The position numbers and the translations under genes are program-made. 60,342 nt of DNA, taken from the NCBI RefSeq assembly GCF_010614805.1, contig NZ_JAAFZC010000007.1:1-60342 (forward strand), read 5' to 3'. The stretch comes from Pseudooceanicola aestuarii (GTDB lineage: Bacteria > Pseudomonadota > Alphaproteobacteria > Rhodobacterales > Rhodobacteraceae). Of the stretch, positions 1 to 8,223 are shown one piece after another. How positions within the stretch are numbered: position 1 is the stretch's first letter; the number at the start of each line of letters is the position of its first letter. The notes under the pieces were generated by a model. That model saw nothing but the letters and a program-made list of their open reading frames with translations. It did no database searches and was not told the DNA's origin.

Positions 1-411
1 CAGCCAGGTGTCGCTCGCCGCCGCGCCGTAATTCGAACAACTGGAGGAAAAGAGGAACCGCGCCACTCCCGCGGCCCGCGCCAGCCGGCCCAGCCGCAGG
101 GTGGCCAGGGTGTTGATCCGGTGGGTCAGCGCAGGATCCAGATCGCCCAGCGGATCGTTGGACAGGCCGGCCAGGTGGATCACCGCGTCGATCCCCTCCA
201 GATCCGCCGGGGTCAGATCGCGCAGGTCGCAGGACAGATGGCGCAGGGGCGGCAGCGCCTCGGGCTGATCGGCGGGGCCTGTTGCGCCGGCGAAGTCGCA
301 GCCGCGATAGAGGTCGCAATCCAGCCCGGTCACCGCGTGGCCTGCCGCCCGCAGGCGCGGCACCAGCACCGTTCCGATATAGCCCCGGTGGCCGGTCACG
401 AGGACATGCAT
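1..411 (-). CDS. NAD-dependent epimerase/dehydratase, N-terminal part (gene crosses the circle junction)
   Basis: N-terminal part of an extended short-chain dehydrogenase/reductase that would act on a nucleotide-activated sugar in the cytoplasm. The start ATG is at 411. The first residues carry the Rossmann motif TGHRGYIG. The frame runs off base 1 and continues without a break at 60221, because bases 1-121 repeat 60222-60342. On the circle the gene is 411 to 59502, 1131 nt, 376 aa. It overlaps the end of the cytidylyltransferase gene by 16 bp, so translational coupling is likely. The family is clear; the exact reaction (epimerase, dehydratase or reductase) cannot be told from sequence. Confidence 0.88.
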   Translation of the reverse strand, partial: MHVLVTGHRGYIGTVLVPRLRAAGHAVTGLDCDLYRGCDFAGATGPADQPEALPPLRHLSCDLRDLTPADLEGIDAVIHLAGLSNDPLGDLDPALTHRINTLATLRLGRLARAAGVARFLFSSSCSNYGAAASDTWL

Positions 412-1178
412 GTCGGTCCCTCCTGGATCTGTGGCGCCGGGACCGGCGCGGCATCCGCCGGCCAGGTCTGCCAGGGCGCCTGCCCGCTGTCCCAGATCCG
501 GTTCAGCGCGGCCCGGTCGCGGGGGGTGTCCATGCAGCGCCAGAAGCCCTCGTGACGAAAGGCCATCAGCTCTCCGTCCCGGGCCAGGGATTGCAGGGGG
601 CTGCCCTCGAACAGGGTGTCGGGGCCGTCGACCCGGTCCAGCACGGCAGGGTCCAGCACGAAGAAGGCACCGTTGATCCAGCCCTCGGCGCGGGGCGGCT
701 TCTCGCGGAAGCGGGCGACGCGGTCGCCCTCCAGGTCCAGGTGGCCGAAGCGGGGCGGGGGGCGCACGGCGGTCACCGTGGCCAGCCGCCCATGGGCGTG
801 GTGAAACGCCACCAGGGCGCGCAGATCCACATCCGACAGCCCGTCGCCCCAGGTCAGCAGGAAGGGCGCGCCGTCCAGATCCGGCGCCAGGGCGCGCAGC
901 CGGCCGCCGGTGTTCGTGTCGGCCCCGGTGTCGCGGGCACGCAGGCGCAGATGCGGGGGCAGGCCCGTCCGCGCCGGGCCGCCGGCGATCCAGTCGTGGA
1001 TGATCCCGCCCAGATGGCCGGTGGCCACGGTGATGTCGGCAAAGCCATGGGCGGCGTAATGCATGAGGATATGCCACAGGATCGGGCGGCCGCCGATCTC
1101 GGCCATCGGCTTGGGCCGGGCGGTGGTTTCCTCCGCCATCCGCGTACCACGCCCGCCGGCAAGAATGACAACCTGCAC
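396..1178 (-). CDS. rfbF: Glucose-1-phosphate cytidylyltransferase-like nucleotidyltransferase
   Basis: Predicted to join CTP and glucose-1-phosphate to make CDP-glucose, the first step toward CDP-linked deoxy or branched sugars. The N-terminus has the nucleotidyltransferase signature GGRGTR followed by ARPKPMAEIGGRPILWHI, very close to the Salmonella RfbF pattern. TWGDGLSDVD, INGAFFVL and GFWRCMDT also match RfbF. I chose the GTG at 1178 because a purine-rich ribosome site lies just upstream and the protein then begins at the usual place (260 aa). The ATG at 1205 adds nine residues and lacks a good site. It is the first gene of a minus-strand operon with the epimerase and two methyltransferases. 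No CDP-glucose 4,6-dehydratase (RfbG) is seen on the plasmid. Confidence 0.87.
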   Translation of the reverse strand: MQVVILAGGRGTRMAEETTARPKPMAEIGGRPILWHILMHYAAHGFADITVATGHLGGIIHDWIAGGPARTGLPPHLRLRARDTGADTNTGGRLRALAPDLDGAPFLLTWGDGLSDVDLRALVAFHHAHGRLATVTAVRPPPRFGHLDLEGDRVARFREKPPRAEGWINGAFFVLDPAVLDRVDGPDTLFEGSPLQSLARDGELMAFRHEGFWRCMDTPRDRAALNRIWDSGQAPWQTWPADAAPVPAPQIQEGPTCMSS

Positions 1179-1324
1179 GGGCCCCGTCCCCTGTCCTGTA
1201 CACATCCGGGTCTAGGGGCATTGTTGACGTTACGCAACTTTTGCGCGGGTATCCGCGTGCCGGGCCGTTGCTTTTTCGCGCCACAGTCGGAATGGTCGGC
1301 GCACCGCCCGGCGCAGGAGGACCC

Positions 1325-2311
1325 ATGCCCCGCATTTCCATCATCATGCCGACCTACAATGCCGCCGCCTTCGTGGCGGAGACGGTGCAATCGGTCCTCG
1401 GCCAGAGCTTTGGCGATTTCGAATTCCTGGCGGTGGATTCCGCCTCGACCGACGGCACGGTGGAGATCCTGCGCGGCACCGGCGATCCGCGGCTGGAGGT
1501 GATCGCGCTGCCCTTCGTCTGCGAGGCCCCGATCAAGCGGAACCTGGGGTTTGCCCGTGCGCGCGGTGATTACGTCGCCCTGGTCGATGCCGATGACATC
1601 ATGATGCCCGACCGGCTGGCCCGGCAGCTGGCCTTTCTGGAGGCCAATCCGCAGGTGCATGTGCTGGGCTCCAGCTACATCACCTTCGAGGCGGGGCAAC
1701 CGGACAAGCCGGTGATCCAGCCGGCGGAGGACGGGCTGATCAAGGCGCATTTCCTGTCGGTGGCGGGCAACGCGATCCATTCCCCCACGGTGATGATGCG
1801 CCGCGATTTCCAGCAGGCGCACAGCCTGAATTTCCGTGTCGTCCGCATGGGAGAGGGGCATCGGTTCTGGAACGATTGCATGGTGGCCGGGGCGCGGTTC
1901 GCCAATATCACCGATCCGCTGCTGCGCTATCGCAAGCATGGCGGCAGCCATGTGCGCCAGCGCCAGGAGGCCTATCGCACCGGCGCCACCCCGATCCGCG
2001 AAGAGCTGCTGACCCTGTTCTTTCCCCACCTGACCCGCGCCGAGGCGCGGCTGGTGGCCCGGCTGATGGAACGGGGGCGGGAGCACGAGATTTCCGAGCT
2101 TGCCACCGGCATCACCGTGATCGAGAAGATCACCGAGTTCCGCAACTGTGCCATGGGCGCGGATCGCGGCCGGGTGCTGCGCATCCTGGGCCAGGCCCAT
2201 GGCCGGGCCAGGGACCAGCTGCGCCGCGCGCTTGGCGGCGGGGCGGGGGCCGGTCGGGAGGATGGCCGGGGGGATGGCGCTGGCCAGGGCGGGGCTGGGG
2301 GGCAGGCGTAG
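1325..2311 (+). CDS. Family 2 glycosyltransferase
   Basis: Inverting GT-A glycosyltransferase, 328 aa, expected to add a sugar to a surface polysaccharide at the inner face of the membrane. The N-terminus ISIIMPTYNAAAFVAETVQS and the nucleotide-binding DxD-like stretch LVDADDIMMPDR (about residues 92-103) are classic GT2. The start at 1325 has a strong AGGAGG site (1315-1320). The tail after about residue 300 is glycine-rich and low complexity. The gene is divergent from rfbF; the 146 bp between them must hold both promoters. A TTGACG hexamer at 1224-1229 is a candidate -35 box. Substrate unknown. Confidence 0.85.
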   Translation: MPRISIIMPTYNAAAFVAETVQSVLGQSFGDFEFLAVDSASTDGTVEILRGTGDPRLEVIALPFVCEAPIKRNLGFARARGDYVALVDADDIMMPDRLARQLAFLEANPQVHVLGSSYITFEAGQPDKPVIQPAEDGLIKAHFLSVAGNAIHSPTVMMRRDFQQAHSLNFRVVRMGEGHRFWNDCMVAGARFANITDPLLRYRKHGGSHVRQRQEAYRTGATPIREELLTLFFPHLTRAEARLVARLMERGREHEISELATGITVIEKITEFRNCAMGADRGRVLRILGQAHGRARDQLRRALGGGAGAGREDGRGDGAGQGGAGGQA

Positions 2312-2401
2312 GGCCCGCATGCCCTTTGCCAGCTTGTCGCCAGCCGCAAGGGCGCCGGGGCGTGCGCGGTTCCGGGACAGGATTGCGGGGCGGGCTGCCG
2401 C

Positions 2402-3847
2402 TCAGCCGGTGGTGGCGGCGGCGCGCAGGGCGCAACGGGCCTCTTGTTGGGCGACGATGCGGTCGATCTCGGCCATGCCGCCCAGGGCGTCGATGAAGGC
2501 CCCCATGTGATGGGCATAGCGGCGGAACTTCTGGCGCGAGGATTGATAGACGGGCTGTTTCACCTGCCAGCGGCTGGCGGTGCGCTGTTCGGCGGCGCCG
2601 GGCGCGGCGCGGACATGGCCGACCTGCCCGGTCAGCCCCAGGTGATCCCACACCAGGCTCTGGGCGAAGTCGCGGTCCTGCACCAGGTTCTCGTAGCGCA
2701 GCTCCAGCAGCATTCCCGGCGGCAGCACCTGGCGCCAATGGGCCATGGCCCGGCGGTAATTGCGCCAATGCGCGGCGATGTCGGCGGGGCGGAATCCGTA
2801 GGGCACCGAGGTGAAGCGCTGGAAGTAGATCGACAGCATCACGTCCAGCGGATGGCGCATGATATGCAGCACCCGCGCCCGGGGCAGCACCCCGGCGATC
2901 AGGCCCAGGTTCAGGGCATTGTCGGGCAACTTGTCGGTGAAACGGTCGAACCAGCGCCGCGAGGTGTCGCGCACCGCGTTCAGGTAGCCCAGGCCGCTGC
3001 CGTGCAGTTCGGCCGGGGTCAGCCGGGCCAGGGTCGGGCCATGGCCCTGGCGGGCGGGGGGCAGGTCGTGGCGCTGCGCCAGGGCCCGGCCCATGGCCGG
3101 GATCACCGGCAATTCGCCCGCGGCGTGGACCTGGGGATGGGCGTCCAGCAGGCTTTCCAGCAGGGTGGTGCCGGACCGGGGCATGCCGACGATGAAGATC
3201 GGCGCCGGGCTGGGATGGCCGTATTGCTGCCGGTCGTGCAGGAAATCGGCGGTGCAGATCTCCAGCGTGCGGTCCAGGTCGCGGGTTTCGCCGTCGGCAT
3301 CGTATTCCGCCGGCATCTGCGCATTGGCCTGTTCCAGCAGGGGCCAGGCATGGTCGGGGCGGTTCGCGTCATCCTGCGCCTTGGCCAGGGCGAAACACAG
3401 GAAGGACGCATCGCGGGGGGTGAATTGCCGGCTGCGGCCCAGTTCCTCCATCGCCGGGATCAGCGGATCGTCGGGGGCGAACCGGTGGATTCCGGCCAGG
3501 GTGTGATAGGCTTCGGCATAATCGGGTTGCAGGCGGATGGCGCGCCGCAGGTTCGCCTCGGCATCCTTGAAATGCCCCAGGGAGATCTGGATCGCGGCCA
3601 GGTTGTGCAGCATCGCGGTATTGCGCGGCCGGGCGCGGGCCGCCTGCAGGACCAGGGGGAAGGCCTCGGGGGTGCGCTTGCGCTCGAACAGGCCGAGACC
3701 GCGCAGGTGGATCACCTCCGGGTCGTCCGGGGCCAGTGCCGCGGCCTGGTCCAGCGCCTTGTCGAAGGCCTCGAATTCCCGCCGGGTCAGGCAGGCGGCC
3801 GCCGTGGCGATGGCGTCGGTGGTTTTGGCATCATGCGGGGCTGACAT
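2402..3847 (-). CDS. TPR-repeat sulfotransferase
   Basis: 481-aa cytoplasmic protein with TPR-like helical repeats (about residues 10-140) followed by a sulfotransferase domain. The PAPS 5'-phosphosulfate loop is plain at about residue 217 (IVGMPRSGTTLLESLL), and a later RVLHIMRHPLDVMLSIY segment matches the 3'-phosphate binding region. Such TPR-sulfotransferases are common in alphaproteobacteria; their acceptors are mostly unknown. Lying beside glycosyltransferase and nucleotide-sugar genes, it may sulfate a polysaccharide (inference). A purine-rich AGGGAAGGG lies upstream of the ATG. It converges with the GT2 gene and diverges from the type I secretion block. Confidence 0.88.
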   Translation of the reverse strand: MSAPHDAKTTDAIATAAACLTRREFEAFDKALDQAAALAPDDPEVIHLRGLGLFERKRTPEAFPLVLQAARARPRNTAMLHNLAAIQISLGHFKDAEANLRRAIRLQPDYAEAYHTLAGIHRFAPDDPLIPAMEELGRSRQFTPRDASFLCFALAKAQDDANRPDHAWPLLEQANAQMPAEYDADGETRDLDRTLEICTADFLHDRQQYGHPSPAPIFIVGMPRSGTTLLESLLDAHPQVHAAGELPVIPAMGRALAQRHDLPPARQGHGPTLARLTPAELHGSGLGYLNAVRDTSRRWFDRFTDKLPDNALNLGLIAGVLPRARVLHIMRHPLDVMLSIYFQRFTSVPYGFRPADIAAHWRNYRRAMAHWRQVLPPGMLLELRYENLVQDRDFAQSLVWDHLGLTGQVGHVRAAPGAAEQRTASRWQVKQPVYQSSRQKFRRYAHHMGAFIDALGGMAEIDRIVAQQEARCALRAAATTG

Positions 3848-3920
3848 GCAATTGAACCCTTCCCTGGCATTGGGTAGTGATGGTCGGGAAAGACATTTTC
3901 AACAAAAGGCAGGATACCCA

Positions 3921-4115
3921 ATGGCAAAAATCACCATTGACGGCAAGGAATACGAAACCGACACCATGACCGACGACTCGCGCCGCCAGCTGCAGAATGT
4001 CGCGTTCTGCGATCGCAAGCTGGACGAGCTGCGCAACGAGACCGCCGTGATCCAGACCGCGCGCAACGCCTATGCCCGCAACCTGGCGGATCTGCTCAAG
4101 TCCGAAGAGGGCTGA
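3921..4115 (+). CDS. Small DUF6447-like protein at head of type I secretion block
   Basis: 64-aa protein beginning MAKITIDGKEYETDTMTDDS, with a short beta-hairpin-like start and then a charged helix (residues about 20-60) likely to form a coiled coil. The pattern resembles the small DUF6447 family, whose role is not known. No signal peptide or membrane segment is visible. It is the first gene after a 73-bp divergent gap with the sulfotransferase, and the next gene starts 10 bp after its stop. A longer frame open from 3537 is only the antisense of the sulfotransferase gene. Association with type I secretion is inferred from position. Confidence 0.72.
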   Translation: MAKITIDGKEYETDTMTDDSRRQLQNVAFCDRKLDELRNETAVIQTARNAYARNLADLLKSEEG

Positions 4116-4125
4116 CCCCCCCGCG

Positions 4126-4695
4126 ATGGCCAGCGTCCGGCGCTTTACCACCTTCTACGTCGAGACGGAGGACCGCGTGCGGTTGTCCGTCGAGATGTCG
4201 GATGACCAGGTGCGCGTTCTCTGGCTGACCCGCCGGCTGCTGAACCGGCTGGTGCCATCGCTTCTGAAACGGTTGACGGCCCAGGCGGCCCTCGACCCCG
4301 CGCCGGCCCCCCGCGCCCAGGCGCAGGCCGCGCAACGCTTTACCCAGGCTGCCGCCGTCGGCGCGATCCGCCCCCAGAAGGGGGTGACGACGGGCCCCGG
4401 CTCCGGCGCCGCCGGGCCGGCCGGGTTCAGCGCCCTGGCCCATGGCGTCCGCGTCCGCCCCGCCGAGACCGGGCGCGCCCTGGCGCTGGACTTCACCGGC
4501 CCCGCCGAAACCGATCGCGCGGCAGAATCCGCTCCCGCCCCTGCTCCCCTTGTCACGCTGACCCTGCGGGAGGCCGCGCTGCGGCAATGGCTGGGCGTGC
4601 TGCATGGCCAATATGGCAAGGCCGGCTGGGCGGAACCGTTCTGGCCGGCCTGGATCGACCCCGAAGCGCCGCTGGCGGATCTGCGCCTGAACTGA
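4126..4695 (+). CDS. Hypothetical protein upstream of the type I exporter
   Basis: 189-aa protein, family not recognised. Residues 1-50 (MASVRRFTTFYVETEDRVRL onward) look folded and basic. The middle (about 55-140) is a low-complexity alanine/proline/glycine linker. The C-terminus, LTLREAALRQWLGVLHGQYGKAGW, looks folded again with several tryptophans. There is no signal peptide or membrane helix. It lies 10 bp after the 64-aa gene and 140 bp before the exporter ATPase gene, so it is probably part of the same unit. The start at 4126 was preferred to one at 4072, which overlaps the upstream gene. Confidence 0.65.
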   Translation: MASVRRFTTFYVETEDRVRLSVEMSDDQVRVLWLTRRLLNRLVPSLLKRLTAQAALDPAPAPRAQAQAAQRFTQAAAVGAIRPQKGVTTGPGSGAAGPAGFSALAHGVRVRPAETGRALALDFTGPAETDRAAESAPAPAPLVTLTLREAALRQWLGVLHGQYGKAGWAEPFWPAWIDPEAPLADLRLN

Positions 4696-4835
4696 CGCAA
4701 CGTCCCGTGGGGTGGGAGAATTACTATACATCCGGGCGCAAAGCCTGTATCAGCATCCGTGGCTTTGGATAGGAAAGCCGTGCATTTCGTGATAGTATTT
4801 TCGTCACCGCATGGCCTTCAGAAACGGATTGGACG

Positions 4836-6614
4836 ATGCGTCAGAAAAATTCCTTGCAGATCGCATATTCCCGATTTCGGACCGCCTTTGTCGCGACCAT
4901 CGTCTTCAGCTTCTTCGTGAACCTGCTGATGTTCGTCGGCCCGCTCTACATGCTGCAGATCTATGACCGCGTGCTGTCGAGCCGGAACGAATACACCCTC
5001 ATCGCCATCTCCGCGATCGCCCTGGCCCTGCTGCTGGCCTACGGGCTGCTGGAATACACCCGGTCAAAGCTGCTGGTACGGGCCGGGCTGCATTTCGACG
5101 ATGCCCTGGCCAATTCGACCTTCCAGAAGGTGGTGAAACAGCAGACGGCCCAGCCTGGCGGCACCTCTCACGTGGCCCTGGGCGATATCGACAAGGTGCG
5201 CGAATTCATGACGGGCCAGGGCATCCTGGCCTTCTTCGACGCGCCCTGGGTGCCGCTGTTCCTGGTGCTGTGTTTCCTGTTCCACCCGATGCTGGGCATC
5301 GTGGCCACGGGCGGCGCGGTGATCATCTTCTGCCTGGCGCTGGCCAATGAATTCGCCACCCGCAGCGAGTTGCAGAAAGCCGGCCAGGCGGGACAGGGGG
5401 CCGGGCATTTCGTCCAGACCACCATGCAGAACGCCGAGGTCATCCGCGCCCTGGGCATGGAACGCCAGCTGACCGACCGCTGGCTGAACCAGCATGACGC
5501 GATGCTGGACCACCAGGCCCGCGCCTCGGGCCGGGCCGGGCTGATCATGGCCTCGTCGAAATTCGTCCGCATGTCGTTGCAGATCGCCATCCTGGGCACC
5601 GGCGCCTATCTGGCGCTGCACCAGCTGATTTCGCCGGGCATCATGATCGCCGCCTCCATCGTGATGGGCCGTGCGCTGGCCCCGGTGGAACAGGCGGTCG
5701 GCCAATGGAAGCAATTCGTCGCCGCGCGCCAGGCCCACAAGCGGCTGCATGCGCTGTTCACCCAGGTCCCCGACGACGGGGAGCGGATCGAGATGCCGGC
5801 GCCCAAGGGCGAGCTGTCGGTGGAGAACCTCTTTGCCATGGTGCCGGGCACGCGGGACACCGTCCTGAAGGGCGTGTCCTTCTCTGTTGCCAAGGGCGAG
5901 ATCCTCGCCGTGATCGGGCCGTCGGGATCGGGCAAGTCGACGCTGGTCCGCCACCTGGTGGGGGTGACGCAACCCGCCTCCGGCGCGGTGCGGCTGGACG
6001 GGGCGGAGATGCGGCACTGGGATCCCGAACAGCTGGGCCGGCACCTGGGCTACCTGCCCCAGGACGTGAAGCTGTTCCGCGGCTCCGTGGCGGAGAACAT
6101 CTCCCGCTTTGCCGATGAGCCGGCGGACGAGGACATCATCAAGGCGGCGACCCTGTCGGGCGCCCATGACATGATCCAGAAATTGTCCCAGGGCTACGAG
6201 ACCGATACCGGCGATGGCGGCACCTCCCTGTCGGGTGGTCAGCGCCAGCGCGTGGGCCTGGCCCGCGCCGTCTATCGCGAACCCAGCCTGGTGGTTCTGG
6301 ACGAACCGAATTCCAACCTCGACAGCCTGGGCGAACAGGCGCTGATCTCCTGTATCCAGACGCTGAAGAAGATGGGCAAGACGGTCATCCTGGTGACCCA
6401 CAAGACCAACCTGCTGGCGATGTCCGACAAGGCGCTGATGCTGGTCAACGGCCAGGTGGAGAAATTCGGCCCCACCCGCGAGATGTTCCAGCAGGCGCCG
6501 GCGGCCACCCCCGCCGCGCCGCAGCCCGCCGCCGCCGTGGCGGGGGGAAAGCCCGCGACCAAGCCCGCGGTCGTGTCCCTGGGCGCCGCACCGAAAGGGG
6601 GCGGCAAGGGCTGA
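4836..6614 (+). CDS. Type I secretion ABC transporter (PrtD-type permease/ATPase)
   Basis: 592-aa half-transporter that drives one-step export of RTX-type substrates across both membranes. The N-terminal half (to about residue 300) carries the membrane helices. The ABC domain follows, with Walker A GPSGSGKSTL (about 361-370), signature LSGGQRQR (about 465) and Walker B LVVLDEP (about 485). It lacks the N-terminal C39-like domain of HlyB, so it fits the PrtD/AprD class that exports RTX proteins with a C-terminal signal. The tail after about 560 is alanine/proline-rich. The partner membrane fusion gene follows 96 bp later. The best candidate cargo is the 2645-aa RTX protein at 48812-56749. No TolC-type outer membrane partner is encoded here. 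Confidence 0.94.
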   Translation: MRQKNSLQIAYSRFRTAFVATIVFSFFVNLLMFVGPLYMLQIYDRVLSSRNEYTLIAISAIALALLLAYGLLEYTRSKLLVRAGLHFDDALANSTFQKVVKQQTAQPGGTSHVALGDIDKVREFMTGQGILAFFDAPWVPLFLVLCFLFHPMLGIVATGGAVIIFCLALANEFATRSELQKAGQAGQGAGHFVQTTMQNAEVIRALGMERQLTDRWLNQHDAMLDHQARASGRAGLIMASSKFVRMSLQIAILGTGAYLALHQLISPGIMIAASIVMGRALAPVEQAVGQWKQFVAARQAHKRLHALFTQVPDDGERIEMPAPKGELSVENLFAMVPGTRDTVLKGVSFSVAKGEILAVIGPSGSGKSTLVRHLVGVTQPASGAVRLDGAEMRHWDPEQLGRHLGYLPQDVKLFRGSVAENISRFADEPADEDIIKAATLSGAHDMIQKLSQGYETDTGDGGTSLSGGQRQRVGLARAVYREPSLVVLDEPNSNLDSLGEQALISCIQTLKKMGKTVILVTHKTNLLAMSDKALMLVNGQVEKFGPTREMFQQAPAATPAAPQPAAAVAGGKPATKPAVVSLGAAPKGGGKG

Positions 6615-6710
6615 TCCGCCGCCCGGCCCCGTCCCGCCATCCCTTGCCGTCCCGCCATTCGCACGCGGGGCGGGAGATTCCGCCACCCACCCCGCAGGGA
6701 GCCTGCCACC

Positions 6711-8018
6711 ATGGCCCGGAAACCGATCAAGAAACCCGCGACACGTCCGGTCATCCTGTTGGGGATGTCGGTGATCTTCCTGACGTTCGGGGTCTTCGGG
6801 GGCTGGGCCGCCGTCGCCCGGCTGGACAGTGCCGTGGTCGCCTCGGGCCAGATCTCGCTGGAGAGTAACCGCAAGGTGGTGCAGCATTTCGAGGGCGGCA
6901 TCGTCGAGGAAATCCTGGTCAAGGAAGCCGACACCGTGGAGGAGGGCCAGGTGCTGCTGCGGCTGTCCAGTGTCGAGGCCCGCTCCAACGTGGAGATGAT
7001 TTCCAACCGGCTGGACGTGGCGCGCGTGGTCGAGGTCCGCCTGCTGGCGGAGCGCGGCATGAAGGATATCCTGAACTTCCCGCCCGACCTGACCGACCCG
7101 GAGGCCACCTATGTGGTGCGCGCGGCGGTGGAGGACCAGGCGGACCTGTTCCGGGACCGGCAGTCGATCATGCAATCGCAAAGCAACATCCTGGCCAGCC
7201 GGGTCGAACAGACCCATGAACAGATCCACGGGCTGGAATTGCAGCGCTCCGCGCTGGAACGCCGGATCACCAATTACACCGAGATGCTGGACCGGATGCG
7301 CGATGGCGGCGAACGCGGCCTGATCGAGAAGAACCTGCTGAGCCAGCGCGAGGACGAGCTGATCCAGATCGAGGCGACGCTGGGCCAGATCATTTCCGAG
7401 ATCGCCCAGGCCCGCAATGTCATCAGCGAGACGGAATTGCAGGCTCTGCAAGTGCAGCAGGAATACCGCGAGCGCGCCAATAACGAGCTGGAAGAGATCC
7501 GGGCCGAACTGACCGAATTGCAGGAACGGGCCAAGGTCGCGGGTGACGTGATGTCCCGGACCGAGATCCGGTCGCCCGGCAAGGGCACGATCCAGGATCT
7601 GAAGGTGCATACCATCGGATCCGTGGTACGCCCCGGCGACGTGCTGATGGAGCTGGTCCCCGAGAACGAGCAGCTGGTGATCAATGCCCGCGTCTCGCCG
7701 GTGGATATCGACAGCGTCACCCCCGGCCTGGCGACAGAGGTCCGGTTCACCGCCTTCAAGACCCGCCTGACGCCGATCATGCTGGGCAAGGTGCAATCGG
7801 TCTCCAACGATGTGATCACCCCCGACAACCCGAACGAGACCCCCTATTACCTGGCCCGGATCGACGTGGAGAAAGTCGAGGTTCCCGAGGAGATCGAGGG
7901 CCGCCTGACGCCGGGGATGCCGGCCGACGTGATCATCACCACGGGCGAACGCCGGGTGGTGGATTACATCGCCTCCCCGCTGATGGACGCGATCCGCAAG
8001 AGCCTGATCGAGGAATAG
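6711..8018 (+). CDS. HlyD-family type I secretion membrane fusion protein
   Basis: 435-aa periplasmic adaptor linking the ABC exporter to an outer-membrane channel. One N-terminal membrane anchor (about residues 12-35, VILLGMSVIFLTFGVFGGWA) is followed by a lipoyl/barrel-sandwich half (VVQHFEGGIVEEILVKE). A long alpha-helical coiled-coil hairpin spans about 100-280. The second half-motif (EIRSPGKGTIQDLKVHTIG) and the C-terminal beta domain come last. Length and order match the PrtE/HlyD class. It is co-directional with the ABC gene and followed by a rho-independent terminator at 8097-8121, which ends the unit. Confidence 0.94.
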   Translation: MARKPIKKPATRPVILLGMSVIFLTFGVFGGWAAVARLDSAVVASGQISLESNRKVVQHFEGGIVEEILVKEADTVEEGQVLLRLSSVEARSNVEMISNRLDVARVVEVRLLAERGMKDILNFPPDLTDPEATYVVRAAVEDQADLFRDRQSIMQSQSNILASRVEQTHEQIHGLELQRSALERRITNYTEMLDRMRDGGERGLIEKNLLSQREDELIQIEATLGQIISEIAQARNVISETELQALQVQQEYRERANNELEEIRAELTELQERAKVAGDVMSRTEIRSPGKGTIQDLKVHTIGSVVRPGDVLMELVPENEQLVINARVSPVDIDSVTPGLATEVRFTAFKTRLTPIMLGKVQSVSNDVITPDNPNETPYYLARIDVEKVEVPEEIEGRLTPGMPADVIITTGERRVVDYIASPLMDAIRKSLIEE

Positions 8019-8096
8019 CGCCGGGCCGCTCCGGCGCGCGCGCCGTCAGATCGGCGGCCCGGGAGGGGCGCTGGCCGGAGAATGCGCGAGGATGCG

Positions 8097-8121
8097 AAAG
8101 GGGCCGCGCGGGCCCCTTTTT
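8097..8121 (+). terminator. Rho-independent terminator after the type I secretion genes
   Basis: GGGGCC (8100-8105), loop GCGCG, GGCCCC (8111-8116), then TTTTT; the preceding AAA extends pairing. It lies 79 nt after the membrane fusion gene stop and about 100 nt before the end of the convergent 594-aa gene. The A-run on the other side means it could also work in reverse. Confidence 0.85.
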
Positions 8122-8223
8122 CGATGCGGGTCCGGTGCTGTTCCGGGGGGATGTTCCGGGCGCGCGCTGCGCGATCCCGCGCCATCCGCCATCCGCCACA
8201 ATCCCCGGGCCGCTGCCGGGGTG

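Noticed and set aside
854..2320. 488-aa open frame on the minus strand
   Set aside because: Mostly antisense of the GT2 gene and then an out-of-phase read of rfbF; no independent evidence.
4767..4773. GGATAGG half-site before the exporter gene as an operator
   Set aside because: A single 7-bp match without a second half-site; the same word also occurs in the gntR promoter.
5064..7796. 910-aa open frame on the minus strand
   Set aside because: Antisense of the ABC exporter and membrane fusion genes, both of which have clear motifs in the sense strand.
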